Shown here piece after piece: positions 1 to 8,166 of a stretch of 64,000 nt of DNA. Source of the stretch: Mesorhizobium muleiense (GTDB lineage: Bacteria; Pseudomonadota; Alphaproteobacteria; Rhizobiales; Rhizobiaceae); assembly GCF_900099905.1 (NCBI RefSeq), contig NZ_FNEE01000002.1, positions 62,001 to 126,000 on the forward strand, given 5' to 3'. The position numbers were made by a program, and so were the translations under genes. Numbering within the stretch: the first letter of the stretch is position 1; each line of letters opens with the position of its first letter. A model generated the notes under the pieces. It saw only the letters and a program-made list of their open reading frames with translations. It ran no database searches and was not told where the DNA came from.

Positions 1-637
1 TTTCCGGAAAGTGCGACTCCATGCCGAGCGCGCAGCCGAAGCGAACACCGTCAACCTCGAACGTCACTGGGATTTTCCCCGGCGAGTACATGAACGAGAT
101 TTTCGTGTTCGACAGCATACGCTCGTCATAGCGTGTCACCAGCTCCCCACGATCAGAGAAGACATACAGGCTGTTATGTGGTCGGTGCGGCTGGGTGAGT
201 TGATGCACCGAACCGAAAATCGTCCATAGCTCAAGCTCTCGCGCAAGCTTCCTAGTGGCGTCCAGTTCCTCTCGCAGAGCAGCCCATTCGAACCTGTCCC
301 AGTCGGAAGGGCCGATCTCTTTGGGTCCGCTAACGGACATAATACGCTTGTTGGGTGAGCAGGTTGCGCCCTCGGGAAAATGCAGAAGTCGCGCCCCGGC
401 TTTATGTGCCTCACGCATCAAGCGCCGCATTTCTAGCCCGCTAGCCCGAAGCCGGGAGATGTCGCGAGGATCATTGTAGAAGGTAGTTTGCGCTACGGCC
501 AACCGCACTGATTTAGGCTCAGGCTCAGGGTGGTCCGGTGATGTCTGGCGAATGTGCTTGAGAGCAGCTGTGTAAGATTCGCCCGTTTTGGCTGCGCGAG
601 CACGTACGCGACGTTTAAGATTTCCATTTTGCGTCAT
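1..637 (-). CDS. Nitrilase-superfamily protein, 3' part missing, probable pseudoenzyme
   Basis: The reading frame starts at ATG 637 and runs off the left edge, so the C-terminus is missing. After a basic N-terminal stretch (residues 8-30, RRVRARAAKTGESY) comes a nitrilase fold: VRLAVAQ near 45, HFPEG with Glu89 at the usual catalytic Glu, and FEVDGVRFG near 193-201. The usual Lys position reads YDERML (Glu172), and the usual nucleophile Cys position reads GCALGMESHFPE (Gly205). By family knowledge the Glu-Lys-Cys triad is required for amidase activity, so I infer a non-catalytic or altered protein. A second, intact family member lies 245 bp upstream on the same strand. Fold assignment is confident; substrate is unknown. 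Confidence 0.75.
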   Translation of the reverse strand, partial: MTQNGNLKRRVRARAAKTGESYTAALKHIRQTSPDHPEPEPKSVRLAVAQTTFYNDPRDISRLRASGLEMRRLMREAHKAGARLLHFPEGATCSPNKRIMSVSGPKEIGPSDWDRFEWAALREELDATRKLARELELWTIFGSVHQLTQPHRPHNSLYVFSDRGELVTRYDERMLSNTKISFMYSPGKIPVTFEVDGVRFGCALGMESHFPE

Positions 638-882
638 TGTCAGGCCTTTCACGTCCCGGACGCAAGTTCCCCAGCAACCACGCCCGAAACGGTCGGACCA
701 AGACAGCGACCCGAGACTGAAGTCCCTTTGCCTCCGTTTAAGACCATGCTGGGGAGGGTCTTGGGAGGTTAGGCGTAGGTCACGCCAAACCAAGAATGGC
801 GATAAGACCTCGATTCGTCAACTTGTCGCAAATGTCCGAATTTCGGGCGAAAAAAGGACTGTGCTCGCCAATACCTCGCGTC

Positions 883-1623
883 TTACCGATCGCCAGGAAG
901 ATCGAAGACCTGCAATCCAGGTTCGCCCAAGGGCAGTTGCGCGGCGACCTGGCCCGTGGGATCAAGGACCGCCGTAGGACCAAAGGAAACTCGCCCCTGG
1001 CGCTCACCAGTCACGTCGGCCGAGACAAGCCAAAGGCCCGTCTCCCGGCATCTGTCACCCCGCACGGCATTGTGCAAATCCTTGTACGCCTCCGCTTTCT
1101 TTCGGCTGAGCATATTATTGGTGGGGCACACAATCAGGGATGCGCCAAGGTCCGCGATCTTCTGCGCGGCCTCCGGGAAATTCGTGTCGTAGCAAATGTT
1201 AATTCCGAAACGCAGACCATCGACCTCGAAGACATGGCTATCGTTTCCAGCGTCGAAAACTTGTTCGCCACGGAGCAGATGCTTTTTTCGATACCGACCA
1301 ATGAGCGTACCCCGATCTACCACGTTCGCGGTGTTGAACAGTCGCCCATCCTCAACCTCGATTATGCCCATGACGATCATTGGTCCCGTTTTCGGCAACC
1401 GCTTCATAATGGCCTCGAACTCAGGTGATGTAAGGTCGAGGGCATTGCGCCGTGCCGATTGCTCGCCGGTTAGATACCCCTGAAGAAAGCCCTCCGGCAA
1501 ACACAACAACACCGCGCCTTCGGCTTTCGCGCGAGCCGCGACGATCGCCAGACAGTCCAGTGCTGCATCAATGTCCTCCAAAAATTCAGGGGTCTGGGCA
1601 GCAGCGATCCTGACGGTCTTCAT
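883..1623 (-). CDS. Carbon-nitrogen hydrolase (nitrilase superfamily)
   Basis: A 246-residue cytoplasmic amidase or nitrilase-like hydrolase cleaving a non-peptide C-N bond. The full triad is visible: Glu44 in CLPEG, Lys113 in GRYRKKHL, Cys144 in INICYD. Start is taken at ATG 1623 (MKTVRIAAAQ), with GGAAG just upstream. A longer in-frame opening exists, but its extra residues are encoded by the intergenic repeat at 1641-1703, which argues against it. It lies between a degenerate relative and an ABC exporter on the same strand. Substrate cannot be told from sequence. Confidence 0.85.
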   Translation of the reverse strand: MKTVRIAAAQTPEFLEDIDAALDCLAIVAARAKAEGAVLLCLPEGFLQGYLTGEQSARRNALDLTSPEFEAIMKRLPKTGPMIVMGIIEVEDGRLFNTANVVDRGTLIGRYRKKHLLRGEQVFDAGNDSHVFEVDGLRFGINICYDTNFPEAAQKIADLGASLIVCPTNNMLSRKKAEAYKDLHNAVRGDRCRETGLWLVSADVTGERQGRVSFGPTAVLDPTGQVAAQLPLGEPGLQVFDLPGDR

Positions 1624-1640
1624 AGTAGCTTCCGTGCGAC

Positions 1641-1703
1641 GCAAAACCGCTGCACACCCTTCGGTCAGGCCCGAGGGCATGCTTTTGCGCGACATGCATT
1701 ATT
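1641..1703. repeat. Intergenic repeat, mesorhizobial type
   Basis: This holds GCAAAACCGCTGCACAC and TTTTGCGCGACATGCAT, which resemble a repeat common between genes in Mesorhizobium (from memory). A 31-nt part (about 1673-1703) recurs inverted at 26508-26538 with one mismatch. The stop codon of the ABC exporter falls at its right end. Confidence 0.6.
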
Positions 1704-3708
1704 TCTGTCTGATGCGGCGAGGGAAGCGCAGCCATCTTTCCTCGACCGGCCTTGGTTCCGCGACTGGCCTGGGGTGCGCGAGGATGGTGGTGAGCTCGAC
1801 CGGCAGGCTCGGCGCCAGCGGCTTCTTGATGGCGACGCCATCCGCGATGGCAACGATGCTGTGGTAGAATTCGTCGCCCGAAAGCGACCTTGGCGGCACG
1901 GCCTCGTGCATGATCGAGATCACCGTGACGTCTGGACAATTGTCCTTGATCGCCTGATGGAAAGCGATCTTCCCTTCCGGATCGAGCGCCCCGGTCGCCT
2001 CGTCAAGGAACAGCAGCCCCGGCTGCTGCAGCACGATACGAGCGACAACCAGCTTCTGTTTCTGGCCGCCCGAAAGCACCTGGTCCCAGCTCATTCCGTC
2101 ACGGCTTTCATCGGCCATGTGTTCGATGAAATCGCCAAGGCCGGCTTTGTGCAGAGCCGATGCAACCTGCGTGTCGGTGTGATCGCGCTCTGAACCGGGC
2201 AGGCAGACCAGTTGCTTCAGCGAGACCTGCTGCAGCTTGACCTCCTGGGCGGCATAGAAACTTTCGACCCCTTCCGGGAAGACGATGGAGCCGCGGCCAT
2301 AGGGCCACAGGCCGTTGATCGCCTTGATCAGCGATGTCTTGCCGCAGCCGGATTCGCCCTTCAGGAACGTCCACTCGCCACGCCGGAAGCGCAAATTCGC
2401 AGCACTCAGGAAGGGGGTGGCGTCCTCGCCCTGGTGGGTCAGCTCGAGTTTCTGGATGGTCAAGCCGAAAACCGGGTTCTGACGGTCGTAGCGGAAATCG
2501 GAACAGCCGGTGAGACTATAGAATTCCTGCGGGTGTTGGACGTTTTCGATCGCGTTGGCGAGTTCGGTCACGCGTTGGCTGTTGGCGCGCAGCGCCGCAA
2601 TGGAAGGCATGACATGGATGAACCACGAACATTGATTGATGAGTGAGTTGACCATCTCGGAGCCGGTTATGTAGCCCTTGAGGTCGAAACGGTTGTGGAT
2701 ATAGGGCACCAGGCCCGGCGCATAGGCGACAATGCGGGCGCCGATGAAAGTGTAGACCAGCTCGAAAGAACGATAGCTGGTGTTGACGATGTTCAGCCTT
2801 GCCCAGGTGCGGTCGATGTCGACATAAAGCCGTTCGTGCATCGTCTTTTGCACATTCTCGCCCTGGGAGGCGGCGACATGGAAACTGCGGCGCAGGAACG
2901 TGGTCAGCTCGCCGCGATAACTGCCTTCGGATTGCTGCATCCGGATGTTGATCCGTTCCAGCAACCTGCCGAGCTTCACCGCGATCCAGGTGTTCAGCGG
3001 CACGTAAATGGCGACCGCAAGGAAAGCCAGGACCGCGCTGCCATAGCTGCCGAGGAACTCCAGCCCTTTCACCTCTGCCGAGGTTTCAAGCAGTTTCCGG
3101 CCGACGAAATAAAGCGATGTGGCGACAGCCATCACCCCGATGGCGAGGCCGATGGCTCCGCCGGTCATGTCCTTGATCGATTCCTGGACGCGCTGGTCGA
3201 TGTTGTCGGGGGCAGCAGCCCCGGAGGAACCGTGCTGAGCATGGAAATGCGTGTGATTGGTGTCGAGAAGCGCTGCGTTGAAACGGCTGTCCAGCCAAGC
3301 GCGCCATTTGCGATGCAGCGTCGCGGAAACAAAAGTGCGGATGCCGGTAAAGCCCGCGTCCTTGAGCACGACCAGAAGGATGAGCACGCCGGCGTTGGTG
3401 AGCAGCGATGCGAGCGGCGTGGTGTTCGCGGCGTCGTGGTAGAAGGCAATCGAGTTGACCAGTTCTCCGGATGCTTCGGCGAACCAGACGCCAGCCTTGC
3501 TGGAAAGCGCGGTAAACAGGGCGATGACCAGCGTCAGCGTCCAAGCCTCCACCCAGCGGTCCGAGAACCAGTAGGCCCGCATCAGTCCCCAGAAGCTGCG
3601 CATCGAGGAAACTGGTGTCAGGAGCGGCGGCCTTGCGGCACCGCGGAGCCATTTTTCCGATATTGAATGTCGCCCTGGTCTACCGACCCGAATCACAATC
3701 CCGCCCAA
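1699..3708 (-). CDS. ABC transporter, fused permease and ATPase, SbmA/BacA-YddA type
   Basis: A half-transporter with an N-terminal membrane domain and a C-terminal ATPase. Several hydrophobic helices lie within about residues 50-340. The ATPase shows Walker A GESGCGKTS, signature LSGGQKQK and Walker B LLFLDEATGALD. The layout matches the SbmA_BacA/YddA family, which in rhizobia moves peptides or very-long-chain lipid intermediates; the cargo here is unknown. The longest frame begins with a TTG at 3708, only 14 bp from a palindrome at 3723-3739. If that palindrome sits in the promoter, translation more likely starts at ATG 3603 (MRSFWGLMRAYW). The C-terminus runs into an intergenic repeat. 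Confidence 0.85.
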   Translation of the reverse strand: MGGIVIRVGRPGRHSISEKWLRGAARPPLLTPVSSMRSFWGLMRAYWFSDRWVEAWTLTLVIALFTALSSKAGVWFAEASGELVNSIAFYHDAANTTPLASLLTNAGVLILLVVLKDAGFTGIRTFVSATLHRKWRAWLDSRFNAALLDTNHTHFHAQHGSSGAAAPDNIDQRVQESIKDMTGGAIGLAIGVMAVATSLYFVGRKLLETSAEVKGLEFLGSYGSAVLAFLAVAIYVPLNTWIAVKLGRLLERINIRMQQSEGSYRGELTTFLRRSFHVAASQGENVQKTMHERLYVDIDRTWARLNIVNTSYRSFELVYTFIGARIVAYAPGLVPYIHNRFDLKGYITGSEMVNSLINQCSWFIHVMPSIAALRANSQRVTELANAIENVQHPQEFYSLTGCSDFRYDRQNPVFGLTIQKLELTHQGEDATPFLSAANLRFRRGEWTFLKGESGCGKTSLIKAINGLWPYGRGSIVFPEGVESFYAAQEVKLQQVSLKQLVCLPGSERDHTDTQVASALHKAGLGDFIEHMADESRDGMSWDQVLSGGQKQKLVVARIVLQQPGLLFLDEATGALDPEGKIAFHQAIKDNCPDVTVISIMHEAVPPRSLSGDEFYHSIVAIADGVAIKKPLAPSLPVELTTILAHPRPVAEPRPVEERWLRFPRRIRQK

Positions 3709-3722
3709 ACCTCTTTTAGTTT

Positions 3723-3739
3723 TGTTACAGACAGTAACA
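3723..3739. promoter_or_regulatory. Candidate operator upstream of the ABC exporter
   Basis: A perfect inverted repeat TGTTAC-AGACA-GTAACA. On the minus strand TTGGTG lies just upstream and an AT-rich ACTAAA about 17 bp downstream, so the palindrome would sit in a promoter spacer, the usual place for a TetR- or GntR-type repressor. No such regulator gene is adjacent. The palindrome is seen; its role is inferred. Confidence 0.5.
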
Positions 3740-4108
3740 CCAATTGATCATTTTCAATTATCTTTTCTCGGGCTTGTGGAGGATTGAACCCCTGGCCGTT
3801 GCCATTAAGCAACAGCGGCAACGCGATGCGATGCCGCTCTCGACTCAAACTATCACTATAATTTCAATGAGTTGCTGGTTCACGTAGGCAAGCGTCAGCA
3901 TCTTCCCCAAGGGAAAGTTTTTGCACAGTTTTGTGAGGCAAGATCGTGATCGATCGGCCGATTTTTATGCTGCGGAAGACGACTCGACGCAAAGATGCAC
4001 CGTCATCCTTGTTGCCATATCGACCGGGAAAGTGACCGGAGGGCGTTGGCCCCGAGGGCGTTGGCTGCTGTGGCAATGTCGCCAAAGGCGCCTATGGAAG
4101 GACGTCCA
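3740..4108. other. Intergenic stretch with a hairpin
   Basis: No convincing gene. An inverted repeat CGTTGCC (3797-3803) / GGCAACG (3817-3823) could form a hairpin without a T tract. The minus strand carries GGTTCAATCC, like a tRNA T-loop, but no acceptor stem or anticodon arm fits. Confidence 0.4.
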
Positions 4109-4789
4109 TCAGTTCGCTTTCTCCAACTCGCCCCGCGCCTTCGCCGCCGCAACCTGGCGAATGGCGTCGGTGAGCGTGTCAACGTCTTGCGCGCCCATCA
4201 CCGCATACTTGCCCTCAAGCAGAAAGCACGGCACGCCCGTGATACCCATGCGCGAAGCAGTGGCGATTTCGGTGCGCACCGCCTCGACATCGGCGTCCGT
4301 CGGCAAAAGCGTCTCGACGACGGACGCATCCATGCCGGCCTCGCGGGCGGCGTTGATCAGCACGACATGATCGCCGAGATTGGCGCCTTCCTCGAAATTC
4401 AACTGGAACAGACGTCGCACCAGCCGGTTCTGCATGACCTCGCCGGCGGCACCAGCCCAGCGGATGACGCGGTGCGCGTCCAGCGTGTTGGGCGCAACCT
4501 TGATGGCGGCGAAGGCGAAGTTGATGCCCTCGGCCTCCCCCAATGGCTCGATGCGGGCGTGGATCTCGCGAATGCGTTCGTCGCTGCCGAACTTGGCCAT
4601 CATGTATTCGCGGCGATCCTTGCCTTCGGGCGGGATGGTTGGGTCGAGCTGGAACGGCCGCCAGCGAATATGCACCTCGACCTCGTTTGCCGCGGCGATC
4701 GCCTTGTCGAGCCGCTTCTGGCCGATGAAGCACCAGGGGCAGACGACGTCGGAGACCACATCGACGGTAATCGACTTCTCGTCGCTCAT
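4109..4789 (-). CDS. DsbA-family oxidoreductase, FrnE-like
   Basis: A 226-residue thioredoxin-fold protein of the FrnE/2-hydroxychromene-2-carboxylate isomerase group. The redox motif CPWC is at residues 17-20, followed by a long helical insertion and a cis-proline region ITGVPCFLLEGKYAVMGAQ near 180-200. No signal peptide is seen, so it is probably cytoplasmic, unlike classical DsbA. The start at 4789 is supported by AGGAG six bases upstream. It lies 23 bp after the peptide-binding protein gene on the same strand, probably one transcript. Substrate thiols are unknown. Confidence 0.85.
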   Translation of the reverse strand: MSDEKSITVDVVSDVVCPWCFIGQKRLDKAIAAANEVEVHIRWRPFQLDPTIPPEGKDRREYMMAKFGSDERIREIHARIEPLGEAEGINFAFAAIKVAPNTLDAHRVIRWAGAAGEVMQNRLVRRLFQLNFEEGANLGDHVVLINAAREAGMDASVVETLLPTDADVEAVRTEIATASRMGITGVPCFLLEGKYAVMGAQDVDTLTDAIRQVAAAKARGELEKAN

Positions 4790-4812
4790 CTTGATCTCCT
4801 GTTCCGAAGTGG

Positions 4813-6627
4813 TCACTTCGGCTTGCGCCACCATGTCGGCAGTCGATAACCGGATATGGGGGTCTTTCGCGGATGTTCCAGATAGCTCCAGTAGGCGAGC
4901 CATTCCTGCGTGTTGTGCTGCATGGGAACCATGTAGTGGCCGGAGATCAACAACCTGTCGAGGACCCGGACGGCGGCAACATAATCTTCGCGGCTGCGGG
5001 CGTCGACCATCGCCTCAAGTGCTGCATCTATCGCCGGATCGGCGACGCCGGCAAGGTTGAACGACCCTTCGGCATTGGCGGCAGCTGATCCCCAGCGCCC
5101 GAACTGCTCGATGCCCGGCGACAGCGAGTTCTCGAAACCGCTGGCGCCGATCAGCACCTCGAAATTGAAACGTTGCTTGCGTGACTGGATCTGGTCGCCG
5201 TCAAGGCTGCGGATGGTGACGTCGATGCCGATCTTCGCAAGCGTGCGCTGGTAGATGGCGGCAAGGCGCTCTTCGTTCTGGGAGGCGGTCAGGATCTCGA
5301 AGCCGAAGGGTTTCCCCTCGGGATCGAGCATCACTCCATCGTGCAGGGCATAGCCCGCGCCCTTGAATATGTCGAACGCAGCTTTCAGCACCCTGCGGTC
5401 CTGGCCCGAGCCGTCGGTGACAGGTGGCCGCCAGGTGCCGTCCATGACATCGGCCGGCACACGACCCGGGTAGGGTGCCAGGAGCGCCTTTTCCCTGTCG
5501 TCGGCCGGATGGCCGAGTGCCGACAGCTCGGAATTCTGCCAATAGCTCATGGTGCGCATGTACTTGCCGCCAAACAAGTTCTTGTTGGCCCATTCGAAGT
5601 CGTAGAACATGCCGAGTGCGCGTCGAACCACCGGATTGGAGAACTTCTGCAGCCGCGTGTTGAACAGGAACCCCGTCACCACTGGCGGGATGCCGGTGTC
5701 GAACTTTTCGGCGATCACGTCGCCCTTGTGGAAGGCCGGGAAGTCGAGATCGCGCTCGCGCTTGACCGGATCGCTGTCGTCAGCGATAGCGCAGATGCCT
5801 TTCTTGAAAGCTTCCAGCTTGGCGTTGGCGTTGAGGAAATATTCGATGGTGATCTGGTCGTAATTGTCGAAACCGCGCTTGGCGGGGATGTCCTTGCCCC
5901 AATAATTCGGGTTGCGCTTGAACACGATGCGCTGGCCAGGCGCCACGTGCGCCACGGTGTAGGGGCCGCTGCCGATCACCGGTTTCAGCGTGGTCCTGTC
6001 GAAGGTCGCCTTGTCGAAAGCGTGCTTCGGCACGATCGGCGTCATCGCGATAACCAACGGAGTCTCGCGATTAGCCTTGTCGTTGAATGTAAAGCGCACG
6101 CTGCGGTCGCCGGTCTTTTCCAGTTTGGCGACCATGCTCATGCGGGCGCTGTAGGGTGGCCGGCCTTTCTCGGTAAAGACCTCGTAGGTGAACAGCACGT
6201 CTTCCGCAGTCACCGGTTGGCCATCAGACCATTTGGCCCTCGGATCGAGGTGGAATTCGATGCTCTTGCGCTCCGGATCCATGTCGGCAGTGTCGGCAAG
6301 CAGGCCGTAAAGACTGAAGGACTCATCGTCATTGCGCTGCATCAACGGCTCGAAGACGAGATTGCCGAAGATCCTGTCGATCATGCCGCGTGCCGTCGTG
6401 CGCAGGCTTTTCAGGATGAAAGGGTTGAGATTGTCGAAGCTGCCAACGACGCAATAGGTGATGCTGCCGCCCTTCGGTGCATCGGGATTGACGTAGTTGA
6501 AATGCGCATAGTCGGCCGGTAGCGCCGGCTCGCCCTGCATGGCGATCGCGTGTTTTGGCTCCGACAAGGCCGGCTGGGGCGAAAGGGTGATAATCGCGGC
6601 GATCAGCCAAACAAGAACGCGGCCCAT
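4813..6627 (-). CDS. Extracellular solute-binding protein family 5, YejA-like
   Basis: A 604-residue periplasmic binding protein of the oligopeptide/microcin C group. A Sec signal peptide covers about residues 1-23 (MGRVLVWLIAAIITLSPQPALS). Family features include GGSITYCVVGSFDNLNPF, FHLDPRAKWSDGQPVTAEDV and GSGPYTV. ATG 6627 has AAGGAG seven bases upstream, favoured over a longer opening at 6711. YejA proteins usually sit beside yejB, yejE and yejF, but no permease or ATPase genes for this family are adjacent. It may serve a transporter encoded elsewhere. Confidence 0.88.
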   Translation of the reverse strand: MGRVLVWLIAAIITLSPQPALSEPKHAIAMQGEPALPADYAHFNYVNPDAPKGGSITYCVVGSFDNLNPFILKSLRTTARGMIDRIFGNLVFEPLMQRNDDESFSLYGLLADTADMDPERKSIEFHLDPRAKWSDGQPVTAEDVLFTYEVFTEKGRPPYSARMSMVAKLEKTGDRSVRFTFNDKANRETPLVIAMTPIVPKHAFDKATFDRTTLKPVIGSGPYTVAHVAPGQRIVFKRNPNYWGKDIPAKRGFDNYDQITIEYFLNANAKLEAFKKGICAIADDSDPVKRERDLDFPAFHKGDVIAEKFDTGIPPVVTGFLFNTRLQKFSNPVVRRALGMFYDFEWANKNLFGGKYMRTMSYWQNSELSALGHPADDREKALLAPYPGRVPADVMDGTWRPPVTDGSGQDRRVLKAAFDIFKGAGYALHDGVMLDPEGKPFGFEILTASQNEERLAAIYQRTLAKIGIDVTIRSLDGDQIQSRKQRFNFEVLIGASGFENSLSPGIEQFGRWGSAAANAEGSFNLAGVADPAIDAALEAMVDARSREDYVAAVRVLDRLLISGHYMVPMQHNTQEWLAYWSYLEHPRKTPISGYRLPTWWRKPK

Positions 6628-6859
6628 GACCGTCTCCTTACCGGGTCGGCTTGATGATTCGGAGCGCACCCTAACATGAGCCGACCGCCTCCCGGCTAAT
6701 CGCGAGCTCAAGAATTGCTGACATCAGGCTGGATTCGGCACCGCTTGCAGTGTAACACGCCGTTCGAAGTCATTCTGTTGCCTCAATTCGGCAACAGTTA
6801 GCTGGACCACACGGCGCGAAGAAGCCGGTCCCGGGATCATTTGAGAGGAAGTGCACGAT

Positions 6860-7489
6860 ATGACGAGCCTGAACAGCAACGCGTACCGCCTGTCGGTCAT
6901 GGCCGCTGGAGTGGTCGGCTTTTTGGGCGCACAGCTTCCCGCTGCTCTTGCGCAGCAGCAACAGCAGATTCCGCAGGGCTGGTTCAAAGCCTGCACCAAG
7001 CAGGAAGACGTCGACATCTGCAATGTCCAGAACATCACCACCGCCGGCAACGGCCAGCTCGTCACCGGCATCAGCCTGATCGAATTGAAGGGCAAGGTAA
7101 ACCGCAAGGTGTTCCAGGTGACGGTTCCGAGCGGTCGCCTGATTCCTCCCGGCATTGGCCTCCAGATCGACACCGCGAAGGCGCAGAAGCTCGACTATGT
7201 GATCTGCTTCCCCGACCGCTGCGTGGCGGAAGTGCCGCTGACCGATCAGCTCATCAATTCCTTCAAGAAGGGTTCGAACCTGACGCTGACCTCAGTCAAT
7301 TTCCAGAACCAGCCGAACCCGATCAAGGTCGCTCTGACTGGCTTCAGCGGCGCCTTCGACGGGCCGCCGCTGCAGCAGTCGGACATCGAGGATCGGCAGA
7401 AGAAGCTTCAGGATTTCGTTGCCAAGAACAACCAGGACTTCGCCAAGAAGCTCAAGGAAGAGCAGGACAAGGCGAAGACCGCCAACTGA
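6860..7489 (+). CDS. ialB: Invasion-associated locus B family protein
   Basis: A 209-residue exported protein. A signal peptide ends near ALAQQ (about residue 32). The conserved IalB region contains WFKACTKQEDVDICNVQN, VICFPDRCVAEVPL and two Cys pairs likely to form disulfides. A charged tail (DFAKKLKEEQDKAKTAN) closes the protein. IalB homologues are envelope proteins widespread in Rhizobiales, first noted in Bartonella invasion; here a general envelope role is more likely. AGAGGA lies about ten bases before ATG 6860; a GTG at 6851 is too close to it. A strong terminator follows. Confidence 0.85.
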   Translation: MTSLNSNAYRLSVMAAGVVGFLGAQLPAALAQQQQQIPQGWFKACTKQEDVDICNVQNITTAGNGQLVTGISLIELKGKVNRKVFQVTVPSGRLIPPGIGLQIDTAKAQKLDYVICFPDRCVAEVPLTDQLINSFKKGSNLTLTSVNFQNQPNPIKVALTGFSGAFDGPPLQQSDIEDRQKKLQDFVAKNNQDFAKKLKEEQDKAKTAN

Positions 7490-7524
7490 TTCCTGAGGCA
7501 AACAAGACAATTTCTCAAGGCAAC

Positions 7525-7553
7525 AAAAAGCGGGGTCATGCCCCGCTTTTTTT
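7525..7553 (+). terminator. Rho-independent terminator after ialB
   Basis: A GC stem GCGGGG/CCCCGC with a 5-nt loop TCATG, flanked by an A run and a T7 tract, 36 bp after the ialB stop. Being A/T-flanked it could act on both strands. Confidence 0.9.
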
Positions 7554-7595
7554 GTTCCGTCCGGCCATTTCTTGATCCCACGAGGCCCGCAATCG

Positions 7596-7644
7596 CGTCA
7601 GGTCCCCGCGATTTTCGTCAGGTCCCCGCAATTTTTATCAGGTC
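7596..7644. repeat. Tandem repeat, 20-bp period
   Basis: Two adjacent copies of CGTCAGGTCCCCGCRATTTT start at 7596 and 7616, then a partial third copy ATCAGGTC. The array ends at the hspQ stop codon. Confidence 0.75.
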
Positions 7645-7969
7645 AATGTCTTGACTGGCGTCTCGGCTCGTAGCGTCCATCCGGCCTCTTGTCGAACATC
7701 TCGCCGATCTCCGGATGCCGCACCGGTTCGCCAGACCGGTCCTCGAGCAGGTTCTGCTCAGACACATAGGCGATGTATTCCGTTTCCGAATTCTCGGCGA
7801 GCAAGTGGTAGAAGGGCTGGTCCTTGCGCGGCCGCACATCCGCCGGGATCGCCTCGTACCATTCGTCGGTGTTGGCGAATTGCGGGTCGACATCGAAAAT
7901 GATGCCGCGGAACGGAAACAGCCGGTGGCGGACCACCTGTCCGATCGAAAATTTGGCTGTTTTCATCAT
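7643..7969 (-). CDS. hspQ: Heat shock protein HspQ
   Basis: A small cytoplasmic protein of the HspQ/YccV family. In E. coli, HspQ binds hemimethylated DNA and acts as a Lon protease substrate and activator. The diagnostic N-terminus KFSIGQVVRHRLFPFRGIIF is present, with FYHLLAENSETEYIAYVSEQNL in the second half. The family usually starts just before KF.IGQ, so ATG 7969 (MMKTAKF) is preferred to GTG 7981. It is monocistronic and convergent with ialB. The C-terminal tail (RYEPRRQSRH) is slightly longer than in E. coli. Confidence 0.9.
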   Translation of the reverse strand: MMKTAKFSIGQVVRHRLFPFRGIIFDVDPQFANTDEWYEAIPADVRPRKDQPFYHLLAENSETEYIAYVSEQNLLEDRSGEPVRHPEIGEMFDKRPDGRYEPRRQSRH

Positions 7970-8166
7970 GGTACTCACCACTAAGTCCTAGAGTGCCGCG
8001 TCCTTGGAATGCGCAAAGACTCCCTAAGACCTTGAATTTACGCGTTACGCTTCAAAAAATCGAGCCCGACTTATGGCTGATACCTGACCTATTTGACGCA
8101 GACGCCGCATGATTTCAATGCCGAACGGTTGACGCCCCGCCAAGCTACGGGCCAGCCCGCCCTGTG

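Noticed and set aside
3765..3835. Possible tRNA on the minus strand
   Set aside because: GGTTCAATCC looks like a T-loop, but acceptor, D and anticodon arms cannot be built.
5341..6522. 393-codon plus-strand frame opposite the YejA-like gene
   Set aside because: Antisense to a full-length binding protein; no domain and no ribosome site.
7596..7644. CRISPR array
   Set aside because: Only two full units of 20 bp with no unique spacers and no cas genes in the window.
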